The position numbers and the translations under genes were made by a program. DNA of 64,000 nt from Pterois miles. Its lineage: Eukaryota; Chordata; Actinopteri; Perciformes; Scorpaenidae. Positions 35,351 through 47,900 of the stretch are shown in pieces (within the stretch, counting starts at the first letter, position 1; every line of letters begins with the position of its first letter). The notes beneath the pieces were generated by a model. It saw nothing but the letters and a program-made list of their open reading frames with translations, ran no database searches and was not told the DNA's origin. Location of the stretch: the NCBI GenBank assembly GCA_947000775.1, contig CAMQGK010000634.1, positions 18,930,501 to 18,994,500 on the forward strand, read 5' to 3'.

Positions 35351-35559
35351 GGACATAGAAAAATTAAATTGTTTAAAAAATGTCTCGTATTTTTTTTTAG
35401 GTGCTTGTCTGTTTTATTTATGTCAGCTGGATCATCTTCAAGAATTGCATAAAAGTGTCCCATATTTCCCTAAATGTTGCCATATAATGAGGAGTTTTAT
35501 TGTGAAAGTCTAGCCCGGAAGTGTGGTGTGTCAATATGTGAGACTTGACTCCTTTGGAA

Positions 35560-35671
35560 ACGCCCATTCCCGGTCCACACCCGCCCCGGCTGCTGGATCC
35601 GTACGTACCTCCTGAGCAGCTACATTTTCCTGCCTGGATGTCGGATCTCCGCCGCTGTTCTGCCGCAACAG
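35560..35671 (+). other. itsn2: Probable non-coding first exon of itsn2 with upstream ORF start
   Basis: A GC-rich stretch (CCGGTCCACACCCGCCCCGG at about 35571), unlike its AT-rich surroundings, ends in GCAACAG followed by a GTAAAT donor at 35672. It is the only promoter-like GC island upstream of the itsn2 start on this strand. It contains an ATG at 35638. If spliced to the exon at 44238 this makes a 13-codon upstream ORF ending in TGA at 44243. The link to itsn2 is inference from position and splice signals. Confidence 0.5.
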
Positions 35672-36739
35672 GTAAATGATTTCGATGTTTTTGTCAGGAC
35701 AGGATCAAGTGTGACACACACTGGACACTGTCGCTGTTGACCTCAGTTTTTCTGTCACCTTTTCTTGGAAGATAAGTGTCTATCGTGTTTTATTAAATCC
35801 CAAATTTGAAAGGCGAGGCAGTGTAGCGTCTAACAATGTGGTTTTTAGATGTGATACATTTTTTGTCTACCCTAAAAACATGTGACACCTGTCACTAGAC
35901 CCTGAGTGATAGCCTTTTATCTGTGTTTTAGATGAAGGACAAACCATATGGTTGAAATAGGGTCAGTCTGTCGTTACATTTACATATGAATATGCTAAAA
36001 TGCATTTCAGCAGATAAAGCAAAATCCTATTTAGGTATATATTACTAATTACCAAAATAAGGGCTGCAAATTGCCTCTATGAATGTTGTCAGTGACAATA
36101 TAGTATATTGAATGCTTTATTATTATTATTATTGTAGCATATAACCTGGCACAAACAGACACTGGATTTATTGTTTTATGCCAGGTAATATAACTCCAGA
36201 GGTTATTCATATTTTTTTTTTCCTGACGTAAATTTACCATTCATGGAGAAGGTGTGTTCACTGCTCCCATAAACATTTCAGTGTGCAGAAAATCCAGCCA
36301 AACTACTAATATGTCCAAATCACCAGGATATTTCTGGAACCCCCCATATCAGAGCAGTGTGTGCCATTAAAGCACTGAAAAGGAAAGTTGTTATCAGATG
36401 TTGGGATTGTTTAAAATCAATGCAGTTTTCCCCTCCTCTATGAGATGATTGGGGCTGTTTATCCTCGCCGGTGTTCACTCACTGCAGTATAGACTAATTA
36501 TAGAGATTGCTTAGTGTGTGCCTGTGCGTTTGTTCGTGTTCTGCTGCTCTCAGTGAAAACAGAAAGAGGAGGCTCTTCTTTGCTGAAGTGGCAAAGTCCA
36601 TCCGAACTGCAGTTCCCAGTGACATCTGGCCTCATCCCAGCAGCAGGGACTGTTGCACATCCACCTGCCAAGCAGCACAGCATTGCATAACACGTAAAGC
36701 ACACAAACATACACTCCTCGTTGCATTGAAGTTGGGAGC

Positions 36740-37503
36740 GTAAAGCAGCAGTAGGCAGAATGTTTTTGGCATCGCTGGACAAAACGTCCATAGTAACCTC
36801 TCAGCATATTGTGATTAGTTCTCTGAGAGACTTTTGGCTCTGTTTTCAGGCTTTTAAACAAACTAGGCTGTGATGGGATACTTTGGCCAATCACAGGTCA
36901 TTTCAGAGAGAGAGAACCTTCCTATTGGCTGTTAATTCAACGGAGGCAGGTGTCACTAACTCGGCAACGGCGATAAAATATGAATCAATATTCTGTTAAT
37001 ATAATAATTCGCCTCAAATATTCTGCAAAACATCTTGTAGTTACTGTTTAGTTGTAAAATGAGAACGTTTTCTTCGGGTGGTGGGCGGTGCTTGGTATTA
37101 CCTTTACAGATCTCACATTGGCTGCTGGGTCACAAACTTTCTAATTTTACAGCTAAACAGTAACTACAAGATGTTTCTGAAAACATTTTATGTGAGATAT
37201 AGTCGTTACAGTAACAGGATATTGATTCATATTTGATCAGCGCTGCCTAGTTTGACGGTTTGATCGGAGTTTATAATTGACAGCTGCTCATAGACGGCAA
37301 GGCTCCAGCTTGGCTGTGATTGGTTGTTTTCCTGTCTGTGAAATCTTGCAGATGCCCTTAGGAGCACCAGAGGACACAGAGGCACATTATTTTTATCACA
37401 CTACCTGTCTCATCCACGACTGTCAGGATATAGTGACCGTTTTATAAAAATAACTTTTTTTTTTTAATTGCATTTGCTCCAGTTCTACCCACTGCTACTT
37501 TAA
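36740..37503. repeat. Foldback/TIR element, copy 3 (complete)
   Basis: Left end TAAAGCAGCAGTAGGCAGAA and right end TTCTACCCACTGCTACTTTA are inverted copies with few mismatches. Internal inverted blocks (TAGTTACTGTTTAGTTGTAAA and TTTACAGCTAAACAGTAAC, cut here for length) give a foldback of about 764 bp. No coding capacity is seen, so it is a non-autonomous DNA element. Confidence 0.8.
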
Positions 37504-38264
37504 ATGCAATTTAAAGGTCAATTTCAATGAAGACAATTTGGCATTGTGTTTTAAATCCAGAGTGGAAATATTGTGCCAAAGGTGGATGGGTAAGAAGCCG
37601 CGGTAGGACATGCTGCTGTTTGAAGTGTTGGGAGTATAAGGAAGTAAAAGAGGCTTTTGGTGAATCATTTCTTGAGCTGACCCACAAATGTATCAAAGGG
37701 ATAAATATAAAACGGATTCTTCTGGTGGAAGCGTCCCCGATTTTCACCTGCAGCACAGCGGAGGAAGGTGTGTGGATGTCTTTGTGTGTTCCTGCACTCT
37801 TGTGTGCAGGCAGAAAATACAAGCGCACACACACACACACACAGGCGTCTTTCTTCCTCAGGCTTCAGCAAAGCTTCCTGGACTGTGTCTGCTAGAACAG
37901 GGTCTCCCTCTGTTTGCGGAGTGTGTGTCGGACACGCTCGTGCACACAGGCCGACGCATTGATACGCACATCCGAGCGGGCCGGTGCGGCGCACACAGGT
38001 GTCAATCAGCATGCAGGGCAGAGTCAAAGGTTCTTTGATTCATTTTCTCCCTCAGTGCAGTGGCCCTGGCCCTTAAAGCGTCACACTCAAATCCCAAACT
38101 CTGCTACATGTAGCATTTTTAAACATCAGTTTACCATCAATACTGAGAGAGATGCCTGGACTCACATAAGAAGTGCACTGTTTTCAGCCTTATTGTGATC
38201 TCCCTATTAGCAATGTAAACAAACCATGTGTGAAAGTTGTTGGCCATGTTGACAAAATAACCTT

Positions 38265-39110
38265 AAACCTGCAGTAGGCAGAATATTTTTGGCATAATTG
38301 GGCAAAATGTTATAATAACCACTCAGCATATTGTAATTCAAGTGCTCTGAGACATAACTTGACTTCTGCACGTCCTCACGGCTCTGTTGTCAGGCTTTTA
38401 AAAAAATCTAACCAGTGACGGGAGATTTTGGCCAATCACAGGTCATTTCAGAGAGAGAGCGTTCCTATTGGCTGTTCATTCAACGGAGGCAGTTCTCAAT
38501 CACTTGCATCCAAGCGTTGCCGTCTCTGAGCAGCTGTCAATCACTTTCGGCCTCCAATCAAACGGTCAAACTCGGCAGCTCTGATCAAGTATGAATCAAT
38601 ATTCTCTTACCATTTCTCAATTAAAATGTTTTCGGGAAACATCTTGTAGTATACTGTTTAGCTGTAAAATGAAAGTTAGCAGGTTGCCGGACCTTGGTCT
38701 TCCCTCAGCTTATCTCAACATGGCTGCCGGGTCACAGACTTTCTCATTTCACAGCTTAACAGTACACTACAAGATGTATTTGATGACGTATTTGAGGTGA
38801 GAAATAGGTGTTACAGTAACAGAATATTGATTCGGATTTGATCAGCGCTGCCTAGTTTGATTGTTTGGTTTGAGTCTGCAAGTGATTGACAGCTGATCAG
38901 AGACAGCGGGCTCTAGATCAGCACTGATTGGTTGTTTTCCTCCAGACTGTGAAATCTTGCAGATGCCATTAGGAGCACTTGAGGATACTAGAGGATACAT
39001 GATTTTTTTTTTCCAATTACCTGCACTAGTGTCAGGATATAGTGACCGTTTTATAAAAAGTGTAAGTAAATAATCATATTTACCCCAATTCTACCCACGG
39101 CTGCTTTAAC
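38265..39110. repeat. Foldback/TIR element, copy 4 (complete)
   Basis: Left end TTAAACCTGCAGTAGGCAG and right end CTACCCACGGCTGCTTTAA are inverted copies. The interior matches copy 3 block for block (CCAATCACAGGTCATTTCAG, CCTATTGGCTGTTCATTCAA), with expansions to about 845 bp. Confidence 0.8.
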
Positions 39111-42100
39111 CCAATGTTTGCTTTTTAATTTGACATGAAGATAGCTCAGTTGCCATAACATGCATGACCAGATTAACCTGTTATAGGGGCCCCCAGAGAG
39201 ATTTGTTGTGGATCCCTTTTGGCCGCCCACACTCAATGCATTGTGTATGCACCCTGTCACCTTCAAGTTCTTAATGCACACAGCACATTGGAGTACTCAC
39301 GGTACTCCTATTACTGCCTCGGCTGCAGCCTTTTTAAATAATAAAAGATCATAAAACTGGGCCTTTTTATGAGCTATTCTGCAATATTAGCTAACTTACC
39401 ACTTGTCATGCTGTCAACCCGGGACTTTTTTAAAGCAGATTTGTTTGTGAGGTTTGCTCAGACGTTGACACCGTCATGACTTAAAGCGGCATTTCAATTA
39501 GCGCTGTGAGGTAACTTGCCCCCAATATCTCTCTGCAACATAACGTCAGTCTCAACAACACGGACTGAGCTATAATATATAATATATAATCATTATCGGT
39601 GTTGATGTAGAGGGTGTCCTCTGCGCTTCGTGATGATTCTGTTGTTTTTATCCATCAGGATGTGTCCTGTTTAAACAGAGGCTCTCAAACTCAGCCAATA
39701 GCAGATACTATCTTGTCTTTTAAACCACACACACCTCAGGGTGCAAACATGTTTGTGTATGAGGGCGGATGAGAGTCTGCTAAATACCTTCATACAAAGT
39801 GTTTACATAAGGGAGTGTAAGGCACATGGCACACACATAAGTTTTTACACACAGTACACGTACACCTGCATAGCTTGAGACCCTATTAAGAGAATGCTTT
39901 TGTGTTATCTAGTTTTATAAATGAATAGTTCACCCCATAATAAATATTCTGGCATTATCTACTTGGCCTCCTGTCAACTGAAACACTGTGAAGCTTAATA
40001 CAGGCTTTAACACAGTGAGTTACTACTGTAACACAGCTTCATTTCAGCCCTCTAGAGGTATTTCTTTATGGGACTGAGTTATGATAGGACACATGAAAAA
40101 GGATGATGACATTATTGTATAAGGCTGGTTGCACCAGCTCTTTGCAAGTTCAAAATTAGCCTTGTTGAAACATAAGGATTTACTAAATGGAGATTTCTCA
40201 CTAAATTAAAACAAGTTACACTAAACAAATTTATTTTTACATAGACATTATTTTTGTATAGCCCAAGTAGCTACCCAAAGGTGTAGCCTGTTGCATAGTT
40301 AACTGAGCTAACTGACGTATGCTAATGTTAGCATGTTGACGTATGACCTGTTTAGATTGAAGAGATAAAGAGATAATAAAGAAAATAGTCAAAAAATCTG
40401 ACTTGATAAAATTCTGTTGAATAATAATGCAAACTGGGAAGATTTCACAAAACTAACACATCTCAGATAACATGACTGCGGTAGTTTCAACTAGGCTACT
40501 AGCTAGTTTCAGCTTCTTTTTTAATTACAAACGTTCAGATTTTTCATTATCAAAAAATTCAGCAATTATATTTCACCATATGAAAATAACATAAAAATGT
40601 CAGGGTCTGTTAACAATTGGAATAAATTTGAAATGTCTAAATAATCAAATATTTTTTGGCAATTTTTGAATCTTGAGTTTTAAGCTTTCAATCATTGTCA
40701 AATATGTTTTAAAATAAGTAGCTTTAAAAATGTAAAAGATTACTCTTTTAAGCAATATCGTTTTATGGATATAATATTTTGCTAAGATAATCAAATGTAA
40801 ATTTTATCTGCCAAAAAAGTGGGATTGTTAAAAGTGAGTAACCTTTTTCAAAGACTTTTGTGAAGTTTTTAAGTAAAAAAATTAAACCAAAAAGAAGTAG
40901 CGTGAAAACAATCTACAAACATGTTAGTTTCTCCTTCATAATTGCAAAAAGTGCATCTTTTGTTAACAGTTGAAAAACTTGCAAATAGCTTTAGTGCTAA
41001 TTTTAACTAGGCTACTAGCTAGTTTCAAATTGGCTAGTTTGAGACAATAGGCTATAAAATATAGTCAACAAACCTGACCTGACACCTGATAATATTCTTT
41101 TAAATAATAACGTAAACTTGGAAGATTCACAAAAATAACACAGCATATCTTATATTGCATGACTTAGTGATAATAACTTTAGTTAGCCACATTGTTAGCT
41201 AGTTTGAAACTAGCTAACAATGCTAGCTAGCTTATTTCTATGAATAACTATGGGTGGATAGGCCTACAGTGTCATCCCAGTTCACGATGCAGTGACAAAT
41301 GAGGATGGCTACTTACACAATTACGTGTTACTTTAATATGATTAACAATATTTTCTATGCTCTGAACATTTTTCGTTTGTATTTTTCTGGATGGATTTAT
41401 GGTTTCTGGATCTGGAATGCTGTTAGCTTGTGTGTGTTGTTTATTGGTCATGTTGTGCATGAGCTTGCGTACATGCACATTCAAGTGTATGCAAAGGCGT
41501 ACACACCATAGTGAGCGGTTCATTGCTCTTAAGTAATTGGCAATGTCGGCATGTGCAGAGAATGATTTATACTACAACAACCACAATCTCCCCCTCCAGG
41601 AATTCACACAGAAAGAGGGAAGCCAATGATGGATCAGTAGTATAACAAGAGCAGAAGGAGAGGAAGGGATGAAAGAAACTGAGTGGGAGTCATGTAAGAG
41701 GGGATGCATGTCTGAGTGAGGGATGAATAAGAAGCATGGGAGCTGTAATGGAAAAGATGGAGTGAAGTGAGGTTAAAAGAAAAAGGTGTGAAGGAATGAT
41801 TCAGTGAAAGCAGAGAGGAGATTGCTTCGACCTGACAGGAATCACAGCGGAGGAGAAACCTTGTATCGTAGCTATAGGCTTGCAGATAGATGGATGAAAC
41901 AAGGAAATAAAGGGGCCGGTCTGAGTGGAGGGAATAATAGACTCTGAAGAACAGGATTGAAAGAGTTGCTAGAATAATGAGATGAGAAACTGCAGAAACT
42001 CAGCTTGGGGTGAAAAAGGAGGGAAACTAGGGTACCTTTAAAAAGAAGAAGTGTGCATTTTCAATTTGAAGATGTATGAAGCAGAAATGATCGAGGATAT

Positions 42101-42649
42101 GGGGAGTGTAATTGCCGCAGCAGTTGGACTGAAAAATGATTCAGCAACATCAGTAGAGCAAAGGAAGAGGATAAATAGCAAGACAAATCAAGAGGACAGG
42201 AAACAATATGGTACTCCACCTGCAGAGGATTTTTATGTGGCAGGGTTTGCCGTAGTGAAATCCCATGAACTCCAATTTAAGTATTACCTGCATGGGCTCA
42301 TCTGTCCCCTCTACCTCCTGGGACTCTGCCAGACATCCCGCCGAGGAGTCTCATCAGGTGGGTCAGGCTCCCTGCCAACCGGCAGCAGTGGATGCAGACT
42401 GCACTCAATACATCCATAGGTCTGGTGTGTGCAGTGCAGATGCATGTGGCCATACATATGTACGGGATAATGACAATTACATCAACCAGCTGGCTGTACA
42501 TTATCCTGCTTATTACACGATCACTTGCAGAATACATCAATAAATTGACACAAAAATGGTCCACCAGAGTCTATAGCAGCGGTCTGTAGACTACATAGCA
42601 GCAGTCTGCTATAATGAAATAACTGTAAAATGCTGTAATCACAAGACCA

Positions 42650-43690
42650 ATTTCTCTACCCTTATTGGGACAAATATTTATATTTGTAATTTTAAAAATG
42701 TAATCACAAATAGGGCAAATACATACATTCCCATTAAGGTTAATATTTGTAATACAAAAAGGGAAATATTTCTATTCCTAACATGTTCTGACATATTGTA
42801 TTCCTGGTAAGACAACTATTTACATCCCTCCTAAACATATTAACGATAAATATTGATATTTCCAATAAGACAAGCACTTATATTCCTAAGAAGACACATA
42901 TTTATGTTCACAATAAAAATATTTATATTCCTAATGAGAGAAATATTTACATTCCTAGTAAGACAACTATTTATATCCATAAAAAGAAAATATTTACATT
43001 TCAAATAAAACAAATGTTTGTATTTACAGTAGAATAATAATATGTAGTAATAATAATTCCTACTTGAACAAATACATACAATATATTCCTAATAATAATA
43101 AATGCTCATGCGCAATAAGACAAATATTTACATCTCTGCTAAAAAAAATACTGATGAGAAATAATATTCCCAAAAACCAGAACTATTTATATTCCTGAGG
43201 CATATTTATGTTCATAATAACAATATTAATATTCCTAATGAGAGAAATATTTAGATTGCTAATAAGCTGACTATTTTATCCATTACATTTATAATAAAAC
43301 AAATATTTGTGTTCCTTATTCTGTAATGTAAATATTTCTAGAAAAAAGGGGATATATTTAAATTTCTAATTAAACACCTAATAATAGGCTCACATATCTT
43401 TATTTGTAATAAGACAAATATTTACATTCCTGCTAAAAAATACTGATGAGAAAAAAAGAAGTTTATATTCCTAATGAGAGAAATATTTATGAGAAGTAAG
43501 ACAAATATAATAAAAAAAAACCATAAAAGAACAAATATTTATATTCCTGAGAAGACCAACATTTAATTGACTAATTTGTCAAATAATTATATCCATAAAA
43601 AGGAAAAATATTCCCGTCTCTAATAAAACAAATATTTCTGTCAAGTTCAAGATTTATACTCATATGAAAATAAATATTTATGTTCCCAAT
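42650..43690. repeat. Degenerate AT-rich minisatellite (unit about 24 bp)
   Basis: The words ACAAATATTTATATTCCTAA and AATAAGACA recur dozens of times with substitutions over about 1 kb. The spacing is irregular, mostly near 24 bp with some longer periods. Examples begin near 42669, 42743, 42850, 42947, 43120, 43405 and 43530. No open frame or gene overlaps it. Confidence 0.75.
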
Positions 43691-43927
43691 AAGTCTACTT
43701 TAATGGTGATGGCACGGAAAGCCAAAGGAGCGACACGTTAACACTGGAGAGATGTTCTTAGATTTGCTGGCTTGAGTCGCCATCTGTGATCCGAGACAAT
43801 AATAAATGCTCCCTTCCTCTCAGACCACCATCATTTTTCCCTCCTGTGTAGCCCTCAGCTGTCTGTCCTCCTCTTGCCTACTTCTCCCTAGTGGCAATTG
43901 TCTACCTCCTTTTCTCCTCATCCTTCC

Positions 43928-43931
<4 letters not shown>

Positions 43932-43972
<41 letters not shown>
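43932..43972. repeat. TC dinucleotide microsatellite
   Basis: A pure CT run of about 20 repeats sits inside a pyrimidine-rich stretch (43805-44035), about 330 bp upstream of the itsn2 start codon. Confidence 0.9.
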
Positions 43973-43975
<3 letters not shown>

Positions 43976-44237
43976 ATCTTGTCCCCCCCTCCTCTCTTTA
44001 TTTCCCCTCCTCTGTCCCTCCCTCGCTCTGTCATCCCTCACCGCGTTAGTAGCCGCTCAGTGTGCCTTCCTTTGCATTGTTAACCGGGGGAAGAGATTTC
44101 TTTTTTGCACGCACTTCTATCGTTGCTGTTCTCTTGCTCACTCCCAAACGCATGCTCGCGTTCCTCACTTGCACCCGTTGCTCCGTGACACTCGCACAAT
44201 CCCGCTCACATCTTTCTCCCTCTCTCTTTCTCTGCAG

Positions 44238-44904
44238 ATGTCTGAGAGCTAGCCAGCTGAGTAGAGGACTCACCTCTCTGCCCGTGCTCTCCACCTGCAG
44301 CCATGAATGGTAAGAACGTTTGTCTTGCTTGTGGTGCGTTTATCCGTGGGAGGCAAATATGCACTTTGGGAAGAGTGGTCAGGGTGTAAATTGAATAGTT
44401 TGATGGGGAAGAAGGCAGAAATAAAGACGGAGCTGACCAATAAGCAGCAGCTGTGTCGTGCCCCTTCTTTAAACTTTAAGCTTTCCTTCTGCTCATCTTC
44501 CTGTCAAGACTGGGAGATGCGTTTGTTTCAGCCTCTAATGATGTGTTGATGTGTGTGTGACCCTTTGTCCCTACTGTCAGCTGTAAACTGGACCCTCAGA
44601 TTGTGTTAATAGGATATTGATCTGGCGCTGGAGTGGAGGACTTAAACCGAACCCGTCTTTGATCAGTTTGTGCCAAGCAATTCTACGTCATATAAACCTC
44701 TTCCTCAAAGAAGGCTGGAAGGAATATTAGATAATTATTTTCAATTAATTTTATGCAAATCATGAGCTATTCTGGTGTATGTTTTTCTGTTTCTGTTGTA
44801 GCTCAGTGTTGAATATGCATCTCTTTTGTCCTTGGTGTGGACAGAAATGCCCAATAATGTGTGTGGGTGTGTGGGGTGGGGGGGGGGGTGGTGTGTGTGG
44901 GGGG

Positions 44905-44944
<40 letters not shown>

Positions 44945-47900
44945 ATCCTCTTGTTTCACAGCCTTTTGATCATAGAACAGTAGTTGCCGCTCCTTAAGGG
45001 CCTCTATGGGAAATGCCTCAGAGGAAGTGTGTGTCGGATGCATTTTGTCCACATGACTAATTCTGCATTTTAACAAAGTGCCAAACCCCCACAACTACGC
45101 TCTGCTTCGGTCCCATCCAGTAGATGAACAACACTGGGAGAGGGTAATTCAGAAACATCTGTATGTGATGAGTTTCTCCATACTGTTAGGGAGGCTGAGC
45201 TCTGTTTTATTGCACCCTTGTGAATGTGGCGAATCTGAATCATAAAGTCATGAGTCGGTCAGTTTCCAAAACAGGTGGATAGTATGCAACAGTATGTGTG
45301 TGTCGACTGAAATGCTGCAGCATGCAGAGACTGCCGATCCACCGTGCCCTACCTGAAACTTGTCCTCCCTCAGGTGAAGTGTTTGATATGTAAATAGTTA
45401 TGAAAGCAATGATGTGGTCTCCCCCCAGTAGGCCGGCGCTGGGAGTCTGGAGGTTTGACTCCTGCATCTCCTAAGGACTGTACAGCACCTAGACAACAGC
45501 ACACAGGCTGACAAAGGGAAGTAAAACCACACAAGGCAGAGAGGCTATTTTGTGTCGCAGCTGGTGAGGCGCCTAACTGTGGTACAGTTGGTTTAAATTC
45601 TGCACAGGCATCGTTGCTGTGGAAGCTTTTCCATGAGAGTATACTGCAGGGTTTTTTTTTTTTCTGTAGATGGACTATGTGTTATATTGTCTCAATGTTA
45701 GATGAAGGGCTGTTATGTATTCGCTGAGAGTTTGCCTTCTAGGTTACTGTGCAAGAAGCTTCTCCTCTTAGTATTACAGTCCAGGTCTTGATAGCGTTAT
45801 GTCGGGATGGATTTATAGTGATGTCTAGAAGTGTCATAATGTTAATAGAAACCCAGGGATAAAATAACAAGAGATACAAGATAAGAATGCTGGTTTACAG
45901 CACACACTTCGATCTTTGACAAGATTAAACAAACAAAATGTAATATGTTAAAGAGTTTTAGAGGTGCTGGTAGGCTTTTGGGCAGCGCCAGATTGGCTGT
46001 TTCCCCCTGCTTTCAGTCTTTATGCTAAGCTAAGCTAACTGTCACCTGGCTCCAGCTTCATATTTGGAGTGGTCTAAACCTTCTCATCTTATGGTACGCA
46101 TCCACAGGATCTTTTCCATTCATTGTCTATGCAAGCAGCTGTGCAATGCATCCTGGTAGTGCTACGCAGACTGTCAGGAGAAGGGCCGTCACGTTGGCAG
46201 CTCCTCAGCTGCGTAAAGTTAACGTCTAGGCTACTTTATGCAAATCAGGGGTGTCCGACGCAACTCGCCACCTCTGGAAACTCCCGAAAAACTTTTAAAC
46301 TGCAGCCGTTGTTGATCTAAAATGGAGACAGATTCAGCAACTGCATGGCTTATTTCGGTTCTTAAATGTTTTCAGAAATGCATTTCGGGAAACTGTTTTC
46401 ATAATATAAGTGTAAAAACCCCTCATGTCCATAAACAACCTTGTGAACACACCAAAGTCTTGGCAAGAATGTAGGGCTGGTAGTCCATTAAAATATGTAA
46501 TCGCACATGAAAATAGCCATGACCCTTTCTCGCCAAAATTTAGCGCAACTTTGGAGTGTCATTTAACCCCCTTCTTGACAAGTTAGTGTAAGTATCAGGG
46601 GATTCCTTAGGTTTTCTAGTTTCATATGCTACCGGTATTTTCACTCTATCTTTAAAACTGCGTTAATTCATCAAAGAAATTACTTGTGTTAAAGCAAATT
46701 TGCATGAACATGTTATTATCATGTTAACTTTGACAGCTCTACAAGAAAGCAAATAATGGTACGTGTCCACAGGGGCCTTTTTAGAAGCAAGGATCACCTT
46801 GTTTCCCAGCATTGGATAACTGATGGGCTGCCACTACAAGGCGCTTCACTGGATGAGCACTTTCACTTTCACTGGGTTGCTGATCTCAGTTTCCAAACCG
46901 GAACCAACATGGCTACTCATTTGGAAACTTTTTTCTCATATATCATGAAAATAGTTCACTATGATGTGTTTCCAAACGTTTTAGGCAAGAGCTAGGCCAT
47001 GCAGATGTCTTCATTTTAGATTGACAACCGTTAGTTTAAAAGTTTTTCACAAGTTTTCGAGTTGCATCGGACTCCCCTTATTTGCATAAAGTAGCCTAGA
47101 CTTCAACGTTACGCAACTGAGGAGCTGCCAACGTGACAACCCGTCTCTTGAAAGTCTGCACAGCACTACCAGAATGCATTGCACAGCTGCTAGAAGAGAC
47201 AGTGGAAAAGATCCTGTGGATGTGCACCATTACATGATAAGGTTGATACAACTCCAAATATGATGCTGGAGCCAGGCAACAGTTAGTCTAGCTTAGCATA
47301 AAGATTAAAAGTAGGGAAAAACAGCTAACCTGGCTTTGCCCAAAGGCCTACCAGCACCTCTAAAGCTCTTAATTTAACATATTACATCTTGTTTGTTTAA
47401 TCCTTTCAAAGATTAAAGTGTGTGCTGTAAACCAGCTTATGTATCTTGTCTCTCGTGTTATTTTTATGTAAATGAAGAGCAGCCAGTGTTTCTCAAAACT
47501 CAACACAAAGCTATCAGAATGCCTTGCACGGCTGTTTACATAGACAATGAATGGGAAGCGCTGAAAGGATGGTTTCCGTGGACACATACCATAAGTGTCT
47601 TTACCAAAATGTCAACAATATTATCGCTAAGAATAATGTTTTTAAAAATTGTGAGTATCAAACAGCAGTTTAATGAACAGACATGCTACATACCGTAAAA
47701 TTTGGTACCTTTTTATCTGGTCTCACCGTGCATGGCCATATGTCAGGTTTCCAACACAAGTCCAGCGTCAAGCCACAGACGACCTTTATAGATCCTGCCA
47801 TTGTTGTTTGAGAGGGTTTACAGTGCCCCACTTCTTCACAGAGCATTGAGCTGATCTCCATACATTGAATCAACTGACAGGCCTGTGGATGTGGCCATGC

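Larger units (their letters stand above)
35672..44237. other. Inferred 5'-UTR intron of itsn2, repeat-rich
   Basis: It contains two full foldback/TIR elements, a CA microsatellite (about 37828-37842), an AT-rich degenerate minisatellite (42650-43690) and a TC microsatellite (43932-43972). I see no supported gene. An open frame of 122 codons at 42051-42419 shows no recognisable domain and is not called. Confidence 0.4.

Noticed and set aside
34961..35513. Overlapping open frames near 35000-35500
   Set aside because: They lie in an abundant fish interspersed repeat and are chance frames.
42051..42419. Open frame of 122 codons upstream of itsn2
   Set aside because: No domain, no splice support, and low-complexity-like composition; length is possible by chance in AT-poor sequence.
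43806..44252. Leucine/serine-rich open frame of 148 codons
   Set aside because: It is a translation of the CT microsatellite and pyrimidine tract before the itsn2 exon.
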